Positions 38,931-53,268 are shown, counted from the first letter of the stretch. The stretch is 64,000 bases of DNA from Warburgia ugandensis (GCA_035236585.1 CP141127.1:65453495-65517494); one strand, 5' to 3'. The notes: generated by a model from the letters alone, not told the origin. Numbers and translations: made by a program.

Positions 38931-40809
38931 TATTGGGAAAATATAATTTAAAATATTAGTTTAATCCCTTTTACCTTTGACTTTGTGACATCAGCATTGA
39001 TTCAATCTAACCCATGCTTTCTTATTAATAATTTTAGACTAAGAAAGCGAGTACCTCCTATAACCTATGGAAGTGCTGAATAACATAACATAGAGAGAGC
39101 AGGGGAGTGGCTTTCAAGTGAATTCTTTTGAAGGCCATTGAATTCAAATGGATGATGGAGATGTGCTCACCCACCTAAAAATTAGTCAAAAATCATGAAA
39201 ATTTTGATTTTCTTATCTTGAGAAAGAGGGGGTGTGTAGTAAGAAAATAAACCAGTTTCCTCACTCTTCCATCTAATCAAAATCAGAGGTTCTGTCCCTC
39301 TTCATCTCTCTTCTAATTTTATTTTTCTTGTTTCTATTAATGAGAGAGAAGGGTATTCAGAGAGATGTTTAAGCTAGTCAACAGAGGAAGACTAAGGAGT
39401 TCTTAGTGAGCTCTGCAACCCTAAATCAAAACTTTGTACTAGGTATTTGGTATTTTTTGCTCTGTTTTAAACATGGGTAGCTTCTACCAATCTTTTTTGT
39501 TTGTTTTATTTTCTATTTGATTAAAAACAAGGAAAGATGGTCCATGATAGTGATGATAAAAAAGATAGATTGTTACTCTAATCTTCTCCTCTACTTGCTA
39601 GAAAGTAGAAAAGTTAGTGATGTTTTCATATTCAAAAGTTGTGATTTATTTTCTTTCTTCTTCTTCTTCTTCTTCTTCTTGTTTTGTTTTGTGTTTTTTT
39701 GTTAGGGGTGGGGGGAGATTTTTGTTTAGTTGGTTTTAGTGTTTAATATCTCCTTCTCTTCCTCTATGTGACTGGTCATGGTTGATGTAGATCCTAAATT
39801 GTGAAGGGAATTTTTCTTGTTTCATCTTGCTTTAGTTTTTTGAATGGTTTTCAATGGAATTTTTTGTTCTACTATTGGTTAGTTTGGCAAGGACTCTTGA
39901 AGCCACTTAGCCATTCAAATATTTTTTGTGTTGGAGAATGATAGCTTCTTTCCCTTAAATTATTATTTTCCTATTCTTCCCTTCTTTTCCTCATGTCCAA
40001 GTGAGTATAAGAATCTCATATGGTATCTCCAACACAACTCGAATAAAATATTTTTATTTGAATCTCAGCCAACATGAGTTGAATAAAATCTCATATATCC
40101 ATGTTTTGGGTTTGGATAACGTTTTCCTTTATATCTTGCTAATCATGGATCTTCCTGGTTTCTTTCATTGTGTTTTGTTTTGGGAATTTTTGTAGAGGAG
40201 CTATCTAGGCAAAGTTCCATAAATTAATTCTTATACTTAAACCATGTTTGATAACCACTTGCTCAATTTTAGTTAATTACTCAAGGTGCTACTAGCTGCC
40301 ATTGATGACATACCACTAAGTTATGCTTTTCATTACTCAAGGAACTATTTGAGGATTATCAGAACTTTCATTTCATAGCTGCTATATAATTATTATAAGT
40401 GAGGAATCCTACTCCTATGAAGTTTACAAAACAATTACAGTTAAAACATGCATAAGGAGACCAGACATGACAACTATGAAGTTCTATGTAATTGCCCTTT
40501 AAAATGTATAAGGCATCGTTAGATTGTAGTTATTTCTCTATCATATATTTTTAGAACAAATCTTAGACATATTAGGATGAAGGTGTTTATATAGAATTAT
40601 TCATCTCATGGGATTACTTCTACTAGCTAAAGAGAGTGAGTGAGAGGAAATGAATAAATGGAATCTTGAATAGAGCTAAACCAATTGTCATGCTAATGAA
40701 GCAAAATATAGACTTAAAATTCAGAGACTTACATATAAAACCGAGCATGGACTTGACTCACAACTCTAACTAGACTGATGAATAGAAGTGAATCATTGGC
40801 ATCTTGGAT
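38931..40809. other. Intergenic DNA, no gene seen
   Basis: AT-rich sequence with a (TTC)n tract at 39655-39680 followed by T-rich DNA. Short ORFs here (39517-39705, 40001-40195) are low-complexity and unsupported. Confidence 0.5.
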
Positions 40810-42703
40810 GATCATTGTCATCATCAAAGCCCAAATCACGATTAGGGGTAAGCTACATGAATCTTGTTCCTCCATTCACTTCTATCAAGTGTAATTATTT
40901 TATTAAGTCTAAGAGCTTCTAAATCTTTTCTCACCACTTCTAACCATGTCCTTTTGGGTCTTCCTCTTACTCTTTTAGAGCCTTCAACTTGGATTGATTC
41001 ACTCCTTATAACATGTATCATTTTTTATCTCCGCTGGACATGTCTAAACCAGCTAAGTCTACCCTTCCTCATCTTATTACCTATTAGTGCTACACTTAAG
41101 TTTCCTCTAATGTTTTCATTTCTAATTCTATACTTTCTTGTCTTGCCACTCATCCATCTCGACATCGTCATTTCAACTATGCTTATCTTATGTATATGTT
41201 ATTTCTTAACAGCCCAACACTCTGATCCATAGAGCACCATTGGCCTTAAAACTATCCTATAAATTTTTCTTTTAGTTTAAGTGGCACCCACCAATCAAAC
41301 AAAACACTAGAGGCACATCTCCAAATGTTCCAACCCACTTGGATTCTTTAGGTAACATCCTTCTCAATCTCTTCATTCTCATGAATTATTGAAGCCAAAT
41401 ATCAAAAGTGGTCATTTTAGGGTACTTTTTGGTCATCAATCTTTACTAGTGCTTCCCTCCCACTCCTCTTTTTGCTAAAATTGCATTCCATATAGTCTAT
41501 CTCAGTTCTACTAACTTTAAATCTACTAAAATCTATAGCATCTTTCCACAACTCTAGCTTTGTATTTATGACCTCTCTTGTCTTATCAATCAAAACTATG
41601 TTATCTACAAATAATATGCACCACAGAATCTCATCCTGCATGAGCTTCTTTAACTCATCCAGAACCAAAATGAAGAGTTATGGTCTCAATGTCTATCCTT
41701 GGTGCAATTCTAGTGTGATAAAGAAATCATCAATCTCTCCGTTAGTGGTCTAATATTTGTTACTGCTCCCAATGAAACCCCTTTCTCGCCCAACACTCAT
41801 CATATTAACTCTCTAATTACCCTAGCATAAGCTTTTTCTATATCAATCAAGACCATGTAAAGGTCCTTCCTCCTCTCCCTATATTTTTTCATCAATTGTC
41901 TAAGGAGGAAAATAGCTTTCATGATAGACAGCCTAAGCATGAAACCAAACTAGTTTTCTGATATACTCGTCTTATATCGTAGCCTCTTCTTAATCACTCT
42001 TTATAAAAGTTTCAAGGTATGGCTCATAAGTTTGATCATATGGTAACTAGTGCAACTTTGTATGTCTCCTTTATTCTTTTAGATTGGTACAATAGAGCTT
42101 TTTCTCTATTCACTTGGCATTTTATTTGATTTCAAAATCTTGTTAAACAACTTTGTCAACCAAAAACTCTAGTATCTTGTACATATTTCCAAATCTGTAT
42201 TGATATACCATCATGCCCCAAGGCTTTTCTGATTTCATCTTTTTCAAGGTCTCTTTCACTTCAGGTATCATAGTCTTATTGTCATATCTATATAGTCCAA
42301 TGTTATTTGGGTTTACAGTTCTTTTAGTTTCTATATTCTCAAGGCCATTGTCATTTATTAATATTTAAAAGTAACTTTCTCACCTTTGATTGATCTCATC
42401 CTCTTTGACTAGTACCCTATGGTCATCACTTTTAATGCACTGAACGTATTTTAAGTCTTTATTCTTTTGTTGTCTTATTTTTGAAAGTTTGAACACATCT
42501 TTCTCACCTTCTCTTGACCAATCTATTATAAAAATTATTATATGCCTTGAATTTAGCCTCACATACTACTCTCATAGCACTTTTTTAGCATTCTTATATT
42601 GCTCCAAGTTTGCATTATTTGTAGTCCTCTACCATGCTTTAAAGCACACCAGTTCCTTTACTAGTTTTGTTTTACCTTTAGATTCTCCTAGAACATCTTG
42701 AAT
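40810..42703 (-). mobile_element. RTE-clade LINE, 5'-truncated, copy 2
   Basis: Reading the - strand gives the C-terminal part of the same LINE family: a broken reverse transcriptase from about 42700 to 41400, then a tail toward 40810 ending near a short TGATGA-type repeat. The active-site segment reads CILFVDNIVLIDKTREV instead of FADD, so the second catalytic Asp is Asn. Frames are broken throughout. CATCTTGGAT (40800-40809) and CATCTTGAAT (42694-42703) may be a 10-bp target duplication with one mismatch, though part of the right copy overlaps LINE sequence. The endonuclease is absent, as expected of incomplete reverse transcription. Confidence 0.85.
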
Positions 42704-42973
42704 AGAAAGTAAAATTTCAATGAGATGGGTTTGTAAACTAGAGACCCATGCAATTTTAAGATGTAGCACATTAAGTATTTCACCTTGATGTTATATGAAT
42801 TTATAATATAGTTATGCTAATTTAGCGTAATGGTGATATAATGTTTATAATAGATAGTAAGCCATTGTGATGTCAATAAAGTAGTGTCTTACATTCAATT
42901 ATGATGACTCAAATTGTGAAATCTAACACTGCCACATTATCTCTTGAGTAATCTTCATTTTCTGCAATCTATG

Positions 42974-45970
42974 TGTAACATCCCAAAAATTTTAAATGTC
43001 AATTTGAGTGAATCCTGGAAAATATTAAATTGGGATGAAAAGAACATATTAAATTTCATATTTTGGAGTTTTATAAGTGAAATAGTAGATAGACATCTAA
43101 TCTAGCATTGAGATGTCCATAATTTGATAATACTCGAAAAGGCGATTTAAATGATACCAAGTTTGTAGAAATTGGAGTTTGGATGGAGGAGATATGGATA
43201 TTTGAATATGAGGGGCATTTTTATAAAAATAAGATAAAAAAAAAAGAAGTAAAGCAAAAACAAAAGGGGGCCAAATTTGATATTGGCAACCCCCCCCCCC
43301 CCCTCGAGGGAAACCTGACACGGTCGTCGGGTTTGTTCTTCCCAAACCCAACTAATTAGGAAAAAAAAGAAGAAAACCTGATGAGAGGGAGAAAATAGGG
43401 GAGAAGAAGAGAAGGGAAGGAGAAGAGAAGAGAAGAGAAGAGGAAATGAAAGAAAGAGAAGAGGGTCGAGACCTGCATGCCAGAAAACAACCACCGCCGA
43501 AGAAGAAGAGAAAAGGAAGTGAGGGACTTGTCAAAAATTACAGATTGTTGCCGAAGACAATGCTGGTTCAGATCATTGATCTGAATGATCATTCCCCTAT
43601 GCTCACAGAGACGATCAAAACCCCCAAGGTGGTTCAGGAATCCAAAGTGATCTTGACCATTAAACAAAGATGAAACAGTATGCACGCTTAGTTTCGGAGG
43701 GTTTCACAATGGTTCTGAGCTAATCCAACCTGTTCTAAAGAGGAGAAAACATGGAAATGCATCTAGAAGGTATGATTTACAAAACCCAACCTTTATTTGA
43801 ATAATTTTGTTAAATCTATGGGATTTTATGCTAGATCCAAATTTGTGGATGATCCAACAGTTCAATTCCTAATCCAAGCTTAGGGATAGGTAATTAAGTA
43901 CATGATGTAGCTTGAATTCAATCGAGATAGTCGATCTTGGTTGAAAATAGATCAAACAATATCAGTCATTCTATTGGGTATTGTTTACACAGTAACTTCG
44001 TGATATTTGATAGATGATCGGACACCACAGATGAGTTCTAAAGCATTGAAACTACTAGAAAATAGTACAAATTAAAGAATCTAGTGTGAAATTGACCGAA
44101 AAACATAAACTATCTGATTGGACAATAGAGGAATAAGGACCTGGCGATTTCTGATTGGTGATCAGATGCCACCATTGTGTACCCTAACCTTTGTTAAGTT
44201 AAGATACTTGAAAATTTTAAGATAAGGCCACTGAACAATAAAAGTAGCTTGCATCTACTTGAAATGAATAGTGGATAGCCAATCCAGGGCCAATGGTGTG
44301 GATTGAAAATCCAGTAACCATTGGTCATTCAATTGGCTATCAACTAATAGGTAATGAAATGTCCTTAGTATAGTGATAAGCATTGTCACTTCGTCTTGTG
44401 ACGACTAGTGCCAGGGATTAGAGGAAACTTCCATGCTGGGGAAGCTAAGAGAAGTCCTAGAATTGTGTATCTAAATGTGGGTGGGTATGTATTGCTATAG
44501 ATGTGTGACTAATCGGGAGCATGTATGCGAACTAAATGAATTATTTGCTTCAGAGAACTTGAAGATCTCCATTGAGGTAGGTGGAATTAAGATTGCTAAT
44601 ATTTTGACTACATATGCATTTGTATGTGAATTCAAGCATTGGAACAAGTCTTTTTAGTTTATAAGAAAGATAAGATGAATGTGCATGCTGAAATTGAATC
44701 ATGATTAAACTATTCATGCATAAGTTATGTATTATTGTGAACCATGTGAGAAAATATAAGACAGATACCATGAAATTGAGAAATGGCTCATAAGAGCGAA
44801 GGGAATCGTTATGATGTGGCCGGACATGGATCGTTATGATGTGGGCGGGCCCTCGGGCTAGACAAACTACCTGCTCCTGAGAACAAAACCTTAAGGTGTG
44901 ACTTTGGCTTTGACCCATTGTGCCAAAAAGGACTATTGTCTGCTGTGCACTCTGATACACATAGCAACGCATTCTGAGGGATAGTTATGATGTGGGCAGG
45001 TCTTCAAGCTGAACAAGCTACTTGTTCCTAAGTGGACAAGCTACCGGTCTCTCAGGAACAAAACTTTAAGGTGTGACTTTGGGTTTGACCCACTACGCCA
45101 AAGAGGACTATATTGTCTACTGTGCACTTTGATACACATAACAATACAATGGTATTTGGTAATGTGAAATGGCTTGTAAGAGCGAAGACTGGAGTTAGGA
45201 AATGAAAATGACTTGTGAGTTTGACATGTGATTGCATACTCTACATCTCAAAGAATGTGTTTTAGTATTGATGCATTGGTATTTCTTCAATTGTGGCATG
45301 GATTCATGATTTTGATACATGTTGAATTATTTCAAGTTAAATGATAACTGAATTGATGTTTGCCTGATTCAGCATGTAGAAATTGATCTATATAGAAATA
45401 TCATGATTTTGTTTATGTACAATTGCATCTTATTCCACCTACACAATAGGAGTTACTAACAGGAGTACGCCAATGAGGACAGGTAAGAATTGGCTTTTGA
45501 ATTGTAGTTATTGTATTAGAAACGAGAAAGAGACTGCATTGTATGTAATTATGGGAGTTTGAAAGACTTCTATGATTGGGTTATGATGTGGAGGTTCTGG
45601 GATTATTTTGTTTGAGTAATTTGTTTTTATTTTATCAAATGTCTGAGAAGGAGACTGAGTCTCCAATTATGTTTTAAAAATGTGAATGTATGTTTATCAA
45701 GTACTTCACAATGACGTGATTTAAATGTCATATGTTCGAAAAACGAAGGAAACTCTACCAGATTTTCTATTGAAATGAGCGCTCATTTCACAGAGAATCC
45801 TTGTTTTGAGAAAAGAAAAATGACCCTCAGGGTTTTTCAAAATGAATTTAAAAGAAAAGAATCTTCTGCTATTGTTTCGTATAAATTTTTTTTATTTTTT
45901 ATTAGAGATCAATCTCGTTATGCAAATGTTGTTTGTGTTTAAAAAGTGTTATAAAACCCAGGTCATCACA
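42974..45970 (+). mobile_element. Solo LTR, 2,997 bp, with perfect 5-bp target duplication
   Basis: It starts TGTAACATCCCAAAA and ends AAAACCCAGGTCATCACA, the termini of Tekay/Del-type Gypsy LTRs. CTATG lies immediately before (42969-42973) and after (45971-45975). No primer-binding site or polypurine tract adjoins, so this is a solo LTR. Inside are a C13 run near 43290, purine-rich tracts, and a duplicated region around 44780-45190. ORFs on both strands in 43097-43685 are low-complexity products of these tracts. Confidence 0.9.
44780..45190 (+). repeat. Internal duplication in solo LTR
   Basis: GTGTGACTTTGG...TTTGACCCA...CTGTGCAC and GATACACATA occur twice, about 175 bp apart (landmarks 44896 and 45071). 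Similar GAAATGGCT...AAGAGCGAAG phrases bracket the pair. Confidence 0.7.
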
Positions 45971-45975
45971 CTATG

Positions 45976-48900
45976 TGTCACTTATAAGACATTTGAGAAG
46001 CTATTATAGTGGATGCTTCAAATTTTTAATGGCAAAGGAGTTATAGGTAATGTAAATGATCCAAAGGAAAGTGGATTACAAAGAGGAGGATCATATGTTA
46101 CTTTACCTCTTCTTTCAACGTTGTTGATGAAGGTTTATTATCGCCTAGGAAGGTCCTTCCACATTCAATAGCTATTGTTGGAAGAATTAGGAAGTTAAAT
46201 GATATATTTGATGATGATGTCGATTTTAGGTAGGCTGATATGTAGTGGCAATAGTGGACTTAGAAGTGTAATTTGATCCAATGGACATTAGCGTGTCATG
46301 GAGTTGTATTTCACCCTGTGCAACACAAAATAGTAGTCAATGCAAAACAAAAGGAAGCTAGTGTAAATTAGAAAAGGTACATTCAAATTTGTTTTCTTCA
46401 ATCTGTTTAATGCTTTGGCTACCATTGTGTTGTTTATTCTATTTAATGATATTGCCACATTTTAATAGATTTTTTTTTTTAATATATTGTATGTCACTAG
46501 AAAATTGTGAGAGCAGGAAAGGTGTTGGACAAGAATCATGTGTCATTCATGTACATGCAATGCTTACTTTTAAATACTAAACTAGTAGACTGCACATGAA
46601 TGATTAGAATGGCACTTAAACTATTGACTTAAGTTTTCTAATTTGGGTGGACTTGTTTAAGGTTGTATTGACATTTAAATTTTATAGTAAACTAATAGAA
46701 TGCACGCGAGGGCTAATTTTAGAAATAGTTTTGAAACTTATTTATTTTTCATTTAAATTGGAGGAAATTGGATGTAGATCATAAAAATGGTTGTCAATGA
46801 AGATGGAGTTGGAAACAAAAAGGTTAGCAATAGTTGAAAATTGATGGTCAACTTAAAATAATGCAATGAGTTGATCATGTACAGGCGGGCCTTCAAGCAA
46901 AAGAGGTTTAGGATGGCTTCATACGAAGTGTACAATTAGTAGTCCACTAGGAAAAATCCATAGCTATATATTCACTTACACTTGCTTGAAAGTATAAGAT
47001 TGAATGAATATGAACAATGATTAACTTATACTATTAATTTGAAGGCATTGATTATATGACTAGCAATAATTTTCATTACCAAGAATAAAAATGAAAAAAA
47101 AAAAAAATGGTTGAAAGAAACCAAGCACCTTAAGTGGGAAAGTGGAAACAAGGTAGTTTCCATATGCCTATATAAAAATGTTTTGCAAAAGATTCCTGTT
47201 CACTATCCTAAATCTACTTGATATTCCCAACAAGGGAGAAATTCCACCTTGAACCTCTGTCCATGTGTAACTAAGAGAGACACCTTATTGTTTATTAGAG
47301 AACTTAGCAATCAAAGTAAATTATTGGGAGTAAACTAATAAGTGTCTAATTTTGCATAAAAACCACCCAATTAGTTACCATGTGTTATAACTTATAGGGG
47401 TAAATTAGGATTTTTAGACCAAAATTTGTAATGCAGTTCTTACCTAATGAATTGAAATTTTGATATTTTGTAGGTCCAGAGGCTAATCCAAGGTATGTGA
47501 TTAATCATATTTTTCTAAGATTTAACTAGAGTTTTTACTTTTTGTAGGGAGAAAGAGGATGATCCGATGGCTGAGATCGATTGGGATGAATTGAAGATCA
47601 AGATCAAAAGATAGAGCCAAAGCTTAAAAGTCATCAATCCAACAAGAGATTAAGGATGAAGATCATCTTTAGGACTAGTAATGGATACAATCAAAGAAGC
47701 TAAAGGTGGCCAAGGCAGGCTCATGAAGTAAGTCATGCATTTCCATCACCTTTGCATTGAAGCCACTTAAGCCATCTTAGCCAAATTCAAGCCATGGACA
47801 AGGTGATAAGCTAAGGAGCTAAGCTAACCGCCAAGCCAAGCCAAGGAAGCTTCCAAAGCCACCCATCAAGCCTAGACAATGGAGCCTTCAAAGTTAGCCA
47901 TTTAAGCCATTAACCTAAGCTAAATGGAAGGCTAGGATTGGAGAAAATTCAAGAGGATTATCCATGAGATTTTAGGGGATACTTTGAAGATAATTAAGGG
48001 AAATCTTATTAGAATTAGTTTGCATATGAACCAATGGATGAGAGCCTTCCAATGTTGATGTGTTTTCCCACTTTTTCTTACCTTTTTATTATTATCACTT
48101 TTCACCTCACCACAAAATACCACCACAAATTTACCTTATATTCAAGATTCCTATCATTTCATAACTCTTCTACCTTCCTAAACTCCCATCCTAACCACCC
48201 AACCAATCCCAAGTCCTTAGAAAATCACTTAACCAATCAAAATTTTCCATCTCACCTCACTTTCCTAAGTTCTTCCTATACCCCACTTTCCTCCCACCTT
48301 CTTTTCTTCTTTCCATCTCTTTCTTACCTTATCATCTCACCCACCTTCCTAATTAGTCGGGATTCCAATTATTTTTTAAGGGAGAGATGCCCCTTCCTAA
48401 AAGGTGGTGTTTCCCACCTAATCCACCTCCAAAGGCAACCACCTCTCACCCCTTTTTTTCTATTTGAAAAACCTAGCCTTCCCCCTATCTTAGCCATCCA
48501 AATTGAAAAGTTTTCATCTCTACCACAACTTAGTATTAGTGAACCCTAGAAAAAATGGAAGAACAAATATAAAAATCCAGCACAAAATCTAAGAGTGGGA
48601 CTTTTCCACACTTAGGAAGAAGATGTCTCCTCCATTAAAAGGAGACGTCTCCTCCATTGGAAGGAGATGCCCTCTCCCTAACCATACTTTTTCTCTCTTT
48701 TACTTGGATCTTCATACATATTGGGTGCTACTACTTCTTCCTAGGTTGGTTGCATCTATCTAAGGTATTCCAGACTTGGTTCCTAGGTTTTTTGCTCTAC
48801 TTTCAAGGTTGGTTCAACTTACCTTCTCTCTTGTTTTGATCATAGAATTTTCATGCTAGTTTCTACTTACTTTTCTTTGTTCTTTGCTTGCCTTAAAGAC

Positions 48901-50429
48901 TAAGATTCAAGGTGGATTTTTCCTTGAAGTGACAGGCAAGAGACATCATCTTGAATTTAGTTTTTTCCTTTATCTTTCATTGCCTTTTAGTTCTCTTATA
49001 GTTTCCATTGAATTCTAGCTTTGTTTCCTTGAGTGCCTTTGAGTTTTGCCTTAGTATTCCATAAGATATTCCTTTAAATATTAAGCTTTGTGGTGGAGGA
49101 ATCATCTGTAGTAGTTAGGTTTGGATTTGAGTTGGAGAAAAGATGGTGCATTTCCATCAAAAGTGGAACGCACCCTTCACGATCCATTATATGCAACTTA
49201 TTGATGATTAATGGAATCTTACTTTGTTGATGAATAGAAAATGTTTATTTCTTATGTGTTAATGTTTAAGATATCTTGAATTAGTATTACTTTGTGTTGA
49301 AGTAATCAAACAACTTAATTAAAAGTCTTAAGAAACCATGAGTCCACTCCAAAAGTGGAATGCATGGTTTTAAAAGATTTAAAGGTTGAAGTTGAATGAT
49401 GTTGGCAATTTGATCATTCCATTCACAGTGCATTAGTCCATTGCTCATTTAATCACACAAGGAAAACAATTTTATTCTCATGTTGAAACCATGCTTTCTA
49501 TCCATAAGTGGTGTGCATAGTTTTGAATGATTTGGAGGAATGAAATCCAAGTTAGTTGCTTTCTTTCATGTTAGGGAGAGTAATCTTGTTAATAGTCATT
49601 TGTTGATCTTCATGAGTTTGTTTGCATGTTGTTGTGTAGGTTGTTAGTTGTTAAAGTTTCCATTCCATTACTTTAATTGCTTTATTTAGAAGTTGCATGA
49701 TTAGGAAAGTAGTTGGTTAATGGATATTTCCTTAAGTTAGTTGTTAATTTTATGCTTAGAAAAGTTAAGTTAGAAAATTTGTTAAAATTGCATTTTAAGA
49801 AAGTTTTATTTTAGGAAAGTTTTAGTTTAGGGAAGTCCTAATTTTAGAAATTTTCATTTAAGAAATTTTTAATTTTAGAAAGTACATGTTTTATGAAAGT
49901 TTTCAATTTTTGCATGTTTCTGATTTTTTCATAGTTTCCATTTCCATGTGTCACTTTCCATTCTTAGTCTAGGGTAAGAAACTCTTGAATCTTGGCTATG
50001 TTGGATAGTTTAAAGTAAGGACCACTAACATCACATTAGTTTAACTCCTCATGGGATTGATCTCACTAGCATGCTATACTGCAAATGATTCATGTGCTTG
50101 AGAGTTTTATTTAAAAACAACATAAACTAGTGGACTTCACCTTGAAAGTTAGGAAGCTTTCACCAAACTCTTAAAAGGAAGAAAAGAACAAACAAATATA
50201 AACTAGTGGACCTCACCTTAAGGATAAGGGGCAACCATCTTTCTTTCTTGATTTATGGAGAACTCCCATAATACCTTTTAGAGAATAAAAATAATTATTG
50301 GGCCCATCCTAACTTAGAATAGGCACCCCTTACCCCTTTCAATTTATTTCAAAGTCCTAATAGGACTTCATATATATTACAAGAAATTGAGTTTCACCTA
50401 ATATAAAATGAATGCTCAAAACAATTCTA
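45976..50429. other. Repeat-rich DNA, no gene supported
   Basis: AT-rich to about 47480. From there to roughly 50100 the sequence looks like a decayed LTR or leader of another Gypsy-type element: GCCAAGCC-rich stretch near 47750-47900, pyrimidine-rich ORF at 48034-48549 ending near AACCCTAG, and a repeated AAGTGGAATGCATGG-type phrase at 49160-49520. I found no second LTR or terminal motifs. The 171-codon ORF is Ser/Pro/Leu/Phe-rich low-complexity and unlikely to be a gene. Two near-identical GTCTCCTCCATT phrases sit at 48625-48660. Confidence 0.4.
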
Positions 50430-50640
50430 ATGGCTAAGATCTAGTCAATCTAGCCTATGGATAAAATTCAGCAGCTTAAATCTTGCCCTAGTTAAGTAAA
50501 TGTTGAAATCTAGCATTACAAATAAATTTCATTACTTAAATCTTGCCCTAGTTTAGTAGATGCTAAGATCAAGCCCAAAATTTAATCCAACAGCTAAGAT
50601 CTAGCTTAGCTTAAGGAACACTATGATCTTGTCTAAAGCA
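50430..50640. repeat. Degenerate ~60-bp tandem repeat
   Basis: CTTAAATCTTGCCCTAGTT occurs twice about 62 bp apart near 50475 and 50537. Weaker CTAAGATCTAG copies on both sides extend the pattern to three or four units. Confidence 0.6.
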
Positions 50641-50980
50641 TAATCAAAGGCCATGATTTGTCCCAACTTCAAGTGATTTCACCTAAAAACATGTCCAAGG
50701 TGATGGTCTATTGTAAACCCTTGTGATCTAGTTTAAAATCGAATCCAAAGCTAAAATCTAGCCCCAACACAAGTCCACAATCTAGAACAAATCCAATGCA
50801 AAAGTCTAAACCTACTGTTATGATCAATCTATTCTAGAGCAAACCCAAAAACCTAAACCTAAGTTTGACGGGCAAGACTAGTTTATCTTAAAATAACATC
50901 CTATGATGAAAACCTAATGGTCATACATTGCCCATGCATTGGTGACCGTGCATAAAGTTAGCGACCACACATGGCCTCAT

Positions 50981-51445
50981 GATAATATTTTACATGGATA
51001 CTCCTTGCAAAGGTGACAAACCCTAATTGGATAATCCATACAAATGATAATATTTTATGTGGATAGTCCATGCAAGATGGTAAGCCCTACTTGAGAATCC
51101 GAGCTAATGATAACATTTTATGCAAATAGTCCATGCACAAGTGACAATACACACTCAGATAATCCATGCAAATGATAATATGTTACATGGATAGTTCATG
51201 TGAAGCTGCAAGCCCCTAAATAGATAATCCATGCTCAGCTCCATGATAATAATTTATGTGGATTATCCATGCAAAGGTGTCCATGAAGGATAGTTCTACT
51301 AAACAAGATCTATTGAACTCATACTCTATTAAATACTTTTTATGAATGTCAACAAAGTATTGTAAGTAAATTGATCTTGGTTGTTCAATTGGCTCTATAT
51401 TATTTGGTTCCATGATATTTTATATGAATAATTCATGCAAAGTTG
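50981..51445. repeat. 65-bp tandem repeat array
   Basis: GATAAT(A/C)(T/A)TTTTA landmarks fall at 50981, 51046, 51109, 51174 and 51245, each followed by GGATA(G/C)TCCATGCAA and then a second ATAATCCATGC phrase. A weaker copy begins near 51412. The units have drifted from each other. Confidence 0.75.
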
Positions 51446-53268
51446 GCCATGCATGACATGATGCCATCTTACAAACACAATTCATGCAAAGGTAGCAATG
51501 AAAGGTTAATAATTCTAACCTAATGGGCTCTTAATATGAGAAAGTCCTAAGGTCCCTACCCACTTGTGAATTGTAAGGCAAAGATTATTTAAACCATATA
51601 GGCTCCCTCCTAAAGAGTCCCAATAAGGCAAAGACATTAGCTATGAACCCCAATTATATTGTCATGATAAATTGTGCCCTAAAAAGACATGCTAAGACTC
51701 CACGGGAGTTAAACCTCATGCCCTCTTAAAAATTAACTAGTCAATGACTATCTACATACCTTCTCTAACAACATTGAACGGTTAAAGGAAAGCAAGATCT
51801 ATTCCCTAATCCTTTATACATCTCCTAAAAATATACAGAAAAAGGACATTGCTATGCACTTGAGGCTACAATAATACTACCTATACCTAAATGATAAAAG
51901 TGTTGATATATTAACACTACACTTAACACTAAACAAAGGTGCTTTAAAGTTCATACACTCTTATTGAGTAGAGGTAATACTTTGAAACACATCTTTATAT
52001 ACCATCAATTGACTAGTTCATATTATAAAATTGTTCAAAAATCATAAAACTAATTGAATCGAGTTTTGATTCAAAGTTAGAACTAAGGCATGTAAAGAAG
52101 ACTAAAGCTATAGCTTCATGCTTGGTTGTGTAGAACCAACCTCTAACCAATGGTCTTTTCTTCATTTTGTTTGTATATATTCAACAATCAAAGATTGTCA
52201 AAATGGATTCAGTCATCAAAGAAACATGTGTATGTATTTAGTCATCAAAAGAATATAATTAAATGACACTAACAGTTATGAAATGTAACCACAACACTTG
52301 ATTTAATTAGAGGAATGTACTACAGTTACTGATGTAGTGAATATAAATACAAAAACCCTTGACTTCTTCTAGGGGAAATCAACCCTCGGTTTCCTTTGTG
52401 TGATTATTTGTTTCCATAGTGTATAATTCAAAATTTGATGGAAACTATCACTCTTGGTCCCTCTCTAAGTGGCAGCATTTGATCTCACTTCAAACATACT
52501 AAAAACAAAGGATAAATGAGAGCGTCCAATGCTTCTCCTTCTTGATGGCAATGATATGATTGCATCAATTACTCTTAGTAGACTACCCTTGAGTAGTACC
52601 ACATGAGTCCACGAACCTGGACCCTGGTTCATCTATTGATGTCAATTTGTTGCAAGGGCACTTTTAACCTACACATCTATTCAAGTGGCATTTTGTGTCC
52701 TAGCCTCATTGGCTCCCTAGAATAATGACCTGGGCATCCAAAACTACAAATAGGGGTTCTCACCTTCATTTTAGTTATTCAGAATCAATTCCCCTTCTCA
52801 AAGAGTGAAGATCCAAATCTTGGATCAAGTTTTAGCCTTAATTTTTCTCCTACTCTCAAGGTGAGAAACTTTATAGTTCTCTTACTAGTTTAGGTTCTTT
52901 TTGGAGGGATATCATCCCTATTTCTATTTCCCAGGGGATCAAGCTATGATCCATTTCTGATCTATGCCCTTAGTTTTGAAACTTTGAATCAAAATTAGCT
53001 TTTGGGAATACAACGATGACCTGCATTGGTTTTACTCTCCTTAGGGCCCTGGCTTAGACCATCTAAGTCCATGTCCATTAAATTTATAGTTAGTACCAAT
53101 GGTTAATGATCATGTACCCTATGCCAATTTGGTCTTAACCATTATGTTGGTTCCTAAGGGATTGACCAGCCATGCTTAGACCATTCAAGTCAACTGAGCA
53201 TTGGGTTAACACTAAGCCCTAGTTCTTATCATATTATCTATATAGCTTATCTTAAGAATTAGCCTTTA
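51446..53268. other. Repeat-rich DNA, no gene supported
   Basis: AT-rich sequence without long ORFs. A short stretch near 52420-52480 reads KFDGNYHSWS-like, faintly reminiscent of Copia gag starts, but stops follow at once, so it is not called. Confidence 0.4.

Noticed and set aside
43097..43685. Several overlapping ORFs on both strands
   Set aside because: They lie inside the solo LTR and derive from purine and C-run tracts.
48034..48549. 171-codon + strand ORF
   Set aside because: Low-complexity Ser/Pro/Phe/Leu composition from pyrimidine-rich DNA, no domain, and surroundings look like retroelement leader.
52420..52500. Copia gag-like KFDGNYHSWS reading
   Set aside because: Too short, followed by stops, and no other Copia motif nearby.
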